Origin: an uncultured Bacteroidales bacterium | GTDB lineage: Bacteria > Bacteroidota > Bacteroidia > Bacteroidales > UBA932 | Direction: 5' to 3' | Assembly: GCA_900318565.1 (NCBI GenBank) | Contig: ONLD01000011.1 | Location: 1 to 45,108 of the forward strand | DNA: 45,108 bases | Program-made: the position numbers and the translations under genes | Shown here: positions 42,294 through 45,108 of the stretch, in pieces | Numbering within the stretch: position 1 is the first letter of the stretch | Layout of the letters: each line of letters starts with the position of its first letter | The notes under the pieces: generated by a model | The model's input: the letters and a program-made list of their open reading frames with translations, nothing else | What the model was told of the DNA's origin: nothing | The model's database searches: none

Positions 42294-42989
42294 ATGAGAA
42301 AACTAAATCTTTGGTACATTCCCGCGGCCTTCTTTGCCGTGTGCTGCATTCTCAATCTATACGGATGCCTGACCGAATACGGGCTTGAGCGCTGCGTCAA
42401 GCCTGCGCTGCTGCCGCTGCTGTGCGTCACGACCTTGGCCTACCTCCTGGAGGGCGGCGGGCAGCCTGATTTCAAAAAGACTGCCCTGCTGGTATGCGGC
42501 CAGTTGTTCGGCTTCGCCGGCGACACGATGCTTCTCGGAAAGGGATTCCCGTTTTTCGCGGGCGGAATCGGCCTTTTCCTCATCGGCCACATATTCTATA
42601 TATCGCTGTTCGGCGGACAGTCCTGGAAAGGGATGAGGCCGTGGGCCTGGGCGGCAGCCATACCCGTCTGCCTCGCCGCCACGGCAGCCCTGGCGCTCGG
42701 AATCGGAGTCAGCGGCGTTATGCTCCTTCCGATGGGTGTTTACGGATTCGTGCTTATGCTGCTGATTTTCAGCACGCTCGCAGGAGTCCTGCGCCGGGGC
42801 GGTGCGACCTGGCGGATACTGCTTTGCGGCGCGCTGTTGTTTACATTCTCCGACGCACTTATCGCCGTCCGCAATTTCGGCGACCTCAGCCCGTTTATGA
42901 GCGGGTTCGGGGTTATGAGCACCTACCTTGCGGCGCAGGTGCTGCTCGCAGTCGGAGGAATCAGGCTCGTGCGGCAGGAAGCTATTTAG
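42294..42989 (+). CDS. YhhN family membrane protein (lysoplasmalogenase-like)
   Basis: This 231-residue protein has seven to eight hydrophobic helices. The YhhN/TMEM86 signature is visible: FGFAGDTMLL, FLIGHIFYISLF and LFTFSDALIAVRNF, with conserved Asp and His that form the active site in the family. Members studied elsewhere hydrolyse the vinyl-ether bond of lysoplasmalogens; whether this bacterium has such lipids is not shown. It is a single gene with its own promoter and overlaps the convergent mini-lipoprotein gene by 8 nt. Confidence 0.85.
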   Translation: MRKLNLWYIPAAFFAVCCILNLYGCLTEYGLERCVKPALLPLLCVTTLAYLLEGGGQPDFKKTALLVCGQLFGFAGDTMLLGKGFPFFAGGIGLFLIGHIFYISLFGGQSWKGMRPWAWAAAIPVCLAATAALALGIGVSGVMLLPMGVYGFVLMLLIFSTLAGVLRRGGATWRILLCGALLFTFSDALIAVRNFGDLSPFMSGFGVMSTYLAAQVLLAVGGIRLVRQEAI

Positions 42990-43377
42990 TCTTGATGACT
43001 ATCGCTCCGCCGGCAGCGGTGGTGCCGAGTATGACAGCGGATGAAGGATCCAGCACGGAAATCAGCCGTACATCGCTCAGAGCCAATCCCGTGTAGCTGT
43101 CGGCCTTCACGTCGTCAATCATTATCAACGCCTTGTTGTAACGGGAGAAATTCGGCACGTTGGCGCTGAGGAAATTGCCTATGTCGTTTTTGTAGCGGGT
43201 GACGTCATCGGAAGTCGGTGAATAACCTTTCAGCGAGGTGATTTTGCGGGATGCAGCAGTGTCTCCGTAGGGTTGCGCCACTTCTTTGTCCGCAGCCTGG
43301 CTCCGGCTGACCTGGTAACCGCTCGAACAGGAAGCAAGCAGCAGAGCGGCAGATGCTATGATGAGAATTCTTTTCAT
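42982..43377 (-). CDS. Small lipoprotein with TonB-plug-like C-terminus (131 aa)
   Basis: The ATG at 43377 gives a lipoprotein signal (MKRILIIASAALLLASC, Cys 17). The mature part ends LISVLDPSSAVILGTTAAGG then AIVIKTK. This closely resembles the end of the plug domain of SusC-type receptors, which usually reads VLKDASAAAIYGSRAANGVI. No barrel follows, so it is a free-standing plug-like lipoprotein. Its role is unknown; it could interact with a TonB receptor or be a plug fold adapted to another use. A -7 element lies 15 nt upstream. Confidence 0.75.
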   Translation of the reverse strand: MKRILIIASAALLLASCSSGYQVSRSQAADKEVAQPYGDTAASRKITSLKGYSPTSDDVTRYKNDIGNFLSANVPNFSRYNKALIMIDDVKADSYTGLALSDVRLISVLDPSSAVILGTTAAGGAIVIKTK

Positions 43378-43392
43378 TGTATCAATTTTTGT

Positions 43393-43400
43393 CAAAAATA
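43393..43400 (-). promoter_or_regulatory. -7 promoter element (TATTTTTG)
   Basis: TATTTTTG on the minus strand lies 15 nt before the ATG of the plug-like lipoprotein. Confidence 0.6.
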
Positions 43401-43431
43401 AGTAATTGTCTCTGATTATTGTCCCGCCCCT

Positions 43432-44067
43432 TTAAAGCATAAGGTCCTCCTGCCGGATTTTGGGGACATAGTGGACGCCGTCTTTGCGGTAGTAGCGGAG
43501 GTCGGACCCTTCGGGCACGTCCACGAGCTCGATTTTGTCGGTCCCTTTGCCTATCGCAAGTACGGCGAGAGGCTCGAGGGGGAGGTCGAGAGCCCGGCGG
43601 ACTTCTTCCCGGTTGAACGCGCGCACTATCAGCGCGTTGAGCCCAATTTCCACTGCCTTGAGGGCCATACTCTGAAGCGCGATACCAAGGTCTATATCCA
43701 CGGAGGGCGATTCCGCTTCAGTGCAGCACACGATGATGAACGCCTTCGGCTCCGTCCCCGGCAGGGGAAGGTGCAGCTCGGGTAGATAAGCGCCGAACCG
43801 CAGGAAACGGCAGAAATCTTCTCCGCCGCCGGAAGCGTCCAGCAGTTTGAAGCGGAAGCGCTGGGCGTTCTTGCTTGACGGCAGTTTGGGATTCACGGAC
43901 ACTATGGACTCAAGCTGCCGCATCGCAACTTGGTATTCGGAATCGAAGCCTCTGTGGCTCCGGTTCTTAAGCAGAAGGGTGTCGAGCGAAGGGGTGTTGC
44001 GCCGCAGCACTGTGCGTCCGGCCGTGCGGATGGCCTCTTCGCGCCTTTCAAGATAATTGTCTGCCAT
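43432..44067 (-). CDS. Nitroreductase family protein
   Basis: The ATG at 44067 gives 211 residues; the longer frame starts at a TTG within the promoter element. Family features: NRSHRGFDSEYQVAMRQLES at the N-terminus, LPSSKNAQRFRFKLL, and the central DIDLGIALQSMALKAVEIG, the helix seen in flavin-dependent nitroreductases. A C-terminal segment (PLAVLAIGKG) fits the FMN-binding core. It likely uses FMN and NAD(P)H to reduce a nitro compound or quinone; the substrate is unknown. It is a single gene divergent from the cyclophilin lipoprotein. Confidence 0.88.
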   Translation of the reverse strand: MADNYLERREEAIRTAGRTVLRRNTPSLDTLLLKNRSHRGFDSEYQVAMRQLESIVSVNPKLPSSKNAQRFRFKLLDASGGGEDFCRFLRFGAYLPELHLPLPGTEPKAFIIVCCTEAESPSVDIDLGIALQSMALKAVEIGLNALIVRAFNREEVRRALDLPLEPLAVLAIGKGTDKIELVDVPEGSDLRYYRKDGVHYVPKIRQEDLML

Positions 44068-44088
44068 TTCAATTGTACATATTCTTTC

Positions 44089-44096
44089 CAAAAATA
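44089..44096 (-). promoter_or_regulatory. -7 promoter element (TATTTTTG)
   Basis: TATTTTTG on the minus strand lies 21 nt before the nitroreductase ATG at 44067. Confidence 0.6.
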
Positions 44097-44107
44097 CGCA
44101 TTTTTAT

Positions 44108-44115
44108 TATTTTTG
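44108..44115 (+). promoter_or_regulatory. -7 promoter element (TATTTTTG)
   Basis: TATTTTTG lies 19 nt before the cyclophilin ATG at 44135, divergent to the nitroreductase element 11 bp away. Confidence 0.6.
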
Positions 44116-44134
44116 CGTAATTAAGTTTGAACGT

Positions 44135-44821
44135 ATGAAAAGAATCATCAGCATTATCAGCGTAGCCGCCCTGCTGATTGCAGCAGCCGGCTGCGGCAAC
44201 AACCCCAAAGGCGGACAGAAAGAAGCGGAGGCCCAGGCCGAAGCCGATTCCGCAGCAGCAGTAGAAAAAACAATGAAAACAATGGAAAAAATCGCAGCAT
44301 TGCCCGCAGAGCCGGTATTCGACATCATCACCAGCCTCGGCACAATCAAAGTGCGGCTCTACGCCGACACCCCCAAGCACCGTGATAACTTTGCCCGCCT
44401 CGCATTCGAGGGCTTCTATGACGGGCTCCAGTTCCACCGCATCATCCGGGACTTTATGATCCAGGGAGGCGACCCTCTGACCAAGTTCCCCGACAAGGTG
44501 GCAGAATATGGCACCGGCGGCCCCGGTTACCAGATCGAGGCTGAAATCCGTCCGGAACACCACCACAAGAAAGGTGCTCTTGCAGCTGCACGCAAAGGCG
44601 ATATGGCCAATCCTATGAAGGAGTCCAGCGGCTCGCAGTTCTACATCGTCCAGAGCGAAGAAGGCTGCCGCCACCTCGACGGAGAGTACACTATTTTCGG
44701 TGAGACCATCGACGGTTTCAAGGTCATCGACGACATCGCAGCCGTCCAGACCAACCAGCGCGGACTCCCGACCAACCCCGTGAAGATAATTTCTGTTAAA
44801 TTAGACGAAGAATTGAACTAG
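44135..44821 (+). CDS. Cyclophilin-type peptidyl-prolyl cis-trans isomerase, lipoprotein
   Basis: The ATG at 44135 gives 228 residues with a lipoprotein signal (MKRIISIISVAALLIAAAGC, Cys 20), then a Lys/Ala/Glu-rich linker (~25-55). The cyclophilin domain shows GLQFHRIIRDFMIQGGDPL with the active-site Arg and Phe, GALAAARKGD, SSGSQFYIV and DGEYTIFGETIDG. It speeds proline isomerisation in exported proteins at the envelope. It is a single gene with its own promoter. It is followed by inverted repeats and a possible terminator. Confidence 0.95.
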   Translation: MKRIISIISVAALLIAAAGCGNNPKGGQKEAEAQAEADSAAAVEKTMKTMEKIAALPAEPVFDIITSLGTIKVRLYADTPKHRDNFARLAFEGFYDGLQFHRIIRDFMIQGGDPLTKFPDKVAEYGTGGPGYQIEAEIRPEHHHKKGALAAARKGDMANPMKESSGSQFYIVQSEEGCRHLDGEYTIFGETIDGFKVIDDIAAVQTNQRGLPTNPVKIISVKLDEELN

Positions 44822-44834
44822 TTTGGCACACTAC

Positions 44835-45108
44835 TTGCAATAGAATTTAACCGAATAGTTTTTTCATAGGTTAAATTTTAGGTTAGAATTGCAATCACCC
44901 TGCGTCGCGAGATGCGGGGTGTATTGTTGTGCCGCCGGCCGCGCGCATCTGCCGTGAAATGTAACTACCTATAAACTAGCGCATCATATGAAATCGTCCC
45001 GACCAAAAAGGAGGCCACTGAAAAAGGTTATCCCCAAATAACCTCCTGAGATTTACATATTTGAACGATCCCCTCGAGTTATTGATTCCGATTCCGGATT
45101 TTCGATTC
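44835..45108. other. Non-coding end region with nested inverted repeats
   Basis: No gene of convincing length is seen. AATTTAACC (44844-44852) pairs with GGTTAAATT (44869-44877) inside an outer TTGCAAT/ATTGCAA pair (44835-44841, 44888-44894). A further hairpin, AGGTTAT/ATAACCT, lies at 45025-45044. An 18-codon frame at 44988-45041 (MKSSRPKRRPLKKV…) is too short to support. The region may be the leader of a gene beyond the window. Confidence 0.4.
44896..44930 (+). terminator. Possible terminator after the cyclophilin gene
   Basis: CACCCTGC (44896-44903) pairs with GCGGGGTG (44914-44921) with one G·U pair, followed by the T-rich TATTGTTGT. The T-run is interrupted, so termination would be weak. 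Confidence 0.45.

Noticed and set aside
44988-45041. 18-codon basic frame (MKSSRPKRRPLKKV...)
   Set aside because: Too short and overlaps a hairpin; could be the start of nothing more than chance.
1-45108. tRNA or rRNA genes
   Set aside because: No stretch with a tRNA cloverleaf or rRNA core was recognised; TTCGA-like strings found lie inside coding genes.

Overview
The window is a chromosomal segment of a Bacteroidota bacterium, most likely order Bacteroidales. The evidence is the many lipoproteins with a short signal peptide, two very large TonB-dependent receptors with carboxypeptidase-regulatory-like N-termini, BACON, DUF5689 and DUF3244 proteins, a TPR/transmembrane/HTH regulator of the Bacteroidota type, and the Bacteroidota -7 promoter element TAnnTTTG in front of most transcription units. 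Most of the segment is moderately GC-rich, but the first ~5.3 kb is visibly AT-richer. I cannot assign a genus; a gut or rumen lineage is only a guess.

Layout. (1) 1-5285, minus strand: an accessory island with a DUF3244 protein, a 993-residue secreted alpha/beta hydrolase, an unknown lipoprotein and three tandem related lipoproteins, one frameshifted and one cut by the window edge. (2) 5437-7099, plus: a TPR membrane regulator. (3) 7138-23330, minus: two transcription units separated by an intrinsic terminator at 18003-18036. The upstream unit encodes an Oar-like TonB receptor and an OB-fold/BACON lipoprotein. The downstream unit encodes a second OB-fold/BACON lipoprotein, a NUC-family DNA/RNA endonuclease lipoprotein, an endonuclease/exonuclease/phosphatase lipoprotein, a second TonB receptor, a DUF5689 lipoprotein and an M3 peptidase. 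I read this as a surface system for binding, cutting and importing nucleic acid. (4) 23388-25159, plus: metK-smpB behind a compact RNA pseudoknot matching the SAM-II riboswitch core and ending at the metK start codon. (5) 25156-28966: PBP4-type carboxypeptidase, a small conserved gene, and a RAYT-like HUH transposase flanked by two arrays of four short palindromes with strict 50- and 51-bp periods, followed by an orphan gene and duplicated promoter fragments. (6) 29109-33480: a large Ig-like/LRR-like lipoprotein and a YARHG protein, convergent. (7) 33628-44821: housekeeping genes: NlpC/P60, radA, sugar-isomerase-like protein, rsmE, Cys-rich lipoprotein, metallophosphoesterase, tsaC-type gene, rhomboid, mutL, small membrane protein, YhhN, TonB-plug-like mini-lipoprotein, nitroreductase and cyclophilin lipoprotein. 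The rsmE gene carries an in-frame 125-bp palindromic element. (8) 44822-45108: no recognised gene, only inverted repeats and a possible terminator.

The strongest leads are the palindromic element inside rsmE, the RAYT with its two palindrome arrays, the SAM-II-like RNA on metK, and the split nucleic-acid-foraging locus.
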